A stretch of 6,271 nt of DNA from an uncultured Ruminococcus sp. (lineage in GTDB: Bacteria; Bacillota_A; Clostridia; Oscillospirales; Ruminococcaceae). Below, piece by piece: positions 5,555 to 6,271 of this stretch. Where the stretch lies: NCBI GenBank assembly GCA_937880065.1, contig CALFMA010000324.1, positions 1 to 6,271 on the forward strand, given 5' to 3'. Position 1 is the first letter of the stretch. The number at the start of each line of letters is the position of its first letter. Made by a program: the position numbers and the translations under genes. The notes under the pieces were generated by a model. That model was not told the origin of the DNA, did no database searches, and saw only the letters and a list, made by a program, of their open reading frames with translations.

Positions 5555-6241
5555 TTATTCGTTTCTGTTTAAAATCTCTATTGCTTTCTTAGCCATTTCA
5601 TAGGTGAGTCCGCATCTTCTCTCACATTCACCATCATCGCTATAATACTTTTCTTCTGTACATACAACATGACTTTTAAGCCAGTTCCATTTCCAGAATG
5701 TTTCGTCATCAAGTATAACAAAATTTTTAAGATTTGACTTATCTGACAGCCATGCTCTGATTTCAAACGGACGACCATCAGGACCGTTAAACCTTACAGG
5801 AGTCATTCCATATATATGCATATCATATTTTTTCAAAGTATCAACAAGAAGTTTTATATTTGGGTCCATTTCTTTTCCTATATAATCATACATATCCTCC
5901 AATCCATATCGCCATGAAGAAGAAAGAATAATCGATGCGTTAGTTTCGTGCACTATCAACGCAAGGTTCTGAACAAATTTTTCATTTATTGCTACAAAAT
6001 TTTCTTCTTCATAACGATTGTCTGTATTGAGCACTCCGTCTATGTCAAGAAAAACTACCTTTTCAATTTTGCAATCATCAGTGTCATATAAATCTATTCT
6101 TGGGCTTTCACACCAGAATGCGTGATTTAAAGAGTAATTAGCTATCTCTTCAAAAGAAGCCCATTGTATAGAAGGATATATTGTATGTCCAAATGTCAGT
6201 GCCTCTATTTCTTTATCTGCAACAACATTTTTTTTAGTAAT
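5555..6241 (-). CDS. HAD-fold phosphatase-like protein of the RNA-repair-linked (HAD_SAK) type; 5' end unclear
   Basis: The open frame gives 228 codons. The HAD core begins at KVVFLDIDGVLNTD (61-74) with D66 and D68 as nucleophile and acid/base. IILSSSWR (104-111) is motif II. GRPFEIRAWL (156-165) holds candidate motif III basic residues, and FVILDDE (174-180) is motif IV. GLTYEMAKKAIEIL (211-224) is the typical C-terminal helix. The DxDGVLN/SSSWR/DDE/GLT combination resembles the HAD domain described in 'Swiss Army Knife' RNA-repair proteins, so a nucleic-acid end phosphatase role is plausible but unproven. No ATG lies in frame before the DxD motif; the GTG at 6032-6034 is inside the motif and cannot be the start. 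The preceding ~60 residues (such as FGHTIYPSIQWASFEEIANY) look coding, up to an in-frame TAA at 6242-6244. An A8 run just inside that stop suggests a frameshift, the gene continuing off the window in the next frame. The family call is good; gene integrity is uncertain. Confidence 0.7.
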   Translation of the reverse strand: MTKKNVVADKEIEALTFGHTIYPSIQWASFEEIANYSLNHAFWCESPRIDLYDTDDCKIEKVVFLDIDGVLNTDNRYEEENFVAINEKFVQNLALIVHETNASIILSSSWRYGLEDMYDYIGKEMDPNIKLLVDTLKKYDMHIYGMTPVRFNGPDGRPFEIRAWLSDKSNLKNFVILDDETFWKWNWLKSHVVCTEEKYYSDDGECERRCGLTYEMAKKAIEILNRNE

Positions 6242-6271
6242 TTAAAACTTCTATCTCTATTGCTCAGTGAC
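6229..6271 (-). other. Probable upstream coding continuation of the HAD gene in a shifted frame
   Basis: From the window edge a second minus-strand frame is open and reads SLSNRDRSFKLLKK up to the A8 run (plus-strand T8, 6228-6235). Adding one base (or dropping two) in that run joins it to the HAD frame at NVVADKEIEAL. This stretch is too short to identify and may be chance. Confidence 0.35.

Noticed and set aside
6032..6034. GTG as start codon of the HAD protein
   Set aside because: It falls within the DxDGVL motif and would remove both catalytic aspartates.
1..6271. CRISPR array or tandem direct repeats
   Set aside because: No regularly spaced repeated units were found on reading through the window.

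Overview
The window carries four substantial protein-coding genes plus the 5' part of a fifth, all on the minus strand, so transcription runs from high to low coordinates. Most of it is AT-rich, and no tRNA, rRNA or CRISPR array was seen. The taxonomic signals are mixed. The 1-570 gene, a type I methionine aminopeptidase, has a TAnnTTTG box and a very short leader, as in Bacteroidota. The other genes have strong Shine-Dalgarno sites (AGGAGG, GAGGTGATC, GGAGG) and in one case a TTGATT-17-TATAAT promoter, which looks like low-GC Firmicutes (Clostridia). The source may be a gut-type anaerobe with transferred DNA, or a chimeric assembly; the sequence alone cannot decide.

Layout from high to low coordinates. 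5555-6241 (reading frame possibly broken near the window edge): a HAD-fold protein with the DxDG, SSSWR and DDE signatures of the HAD domain linked to 'Swiss Army Knife' RNA-repair proteins. 3897-5483: a 528-aa AAA-ATPase-like protein with a C-terminal PD-(D/E)XK nuclease-like domain. 2611-3846: a 411-aa TnpB of the IS200/IS605 group without TnpA; its RuvC-II glutamate position and zinc-finger cysteines are not canonical. 2426-2533: a 35-codon C-terminal remnant of an unidentified gene. About 2136-2425: a long AT-rich leader with a good sigma-70/sigma-A type promoter inside a palindrome. 900-2135: a Sel1-repeat protein with a C-terminal beta-rich domain. 571-899: non-coding DNA with two overlapping inverted repeats. 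1-570: the N-terminal 190 residues of Map, running off the window.

Functionally this is accessory DNA next to a housekeeping-type gene. HAD, AAA/PD-(D/E)XK and tnpB lie head to tail with gaps of 71 and 50 bp and may be co-transcribed. RNA repair-type, STAND-like ATPase/nuclease and RNA-guided nuclease proteins often occur in mobile or conflict-related regions, but a joint function here is inference. The points most worth a second look are the atypical TnpB and its possible guide RNA, the HAD + AAA-nuclease pair, the frame break in the HAD gene, the overlapping hairpins at 678-770 and the taxonomic mosaic.
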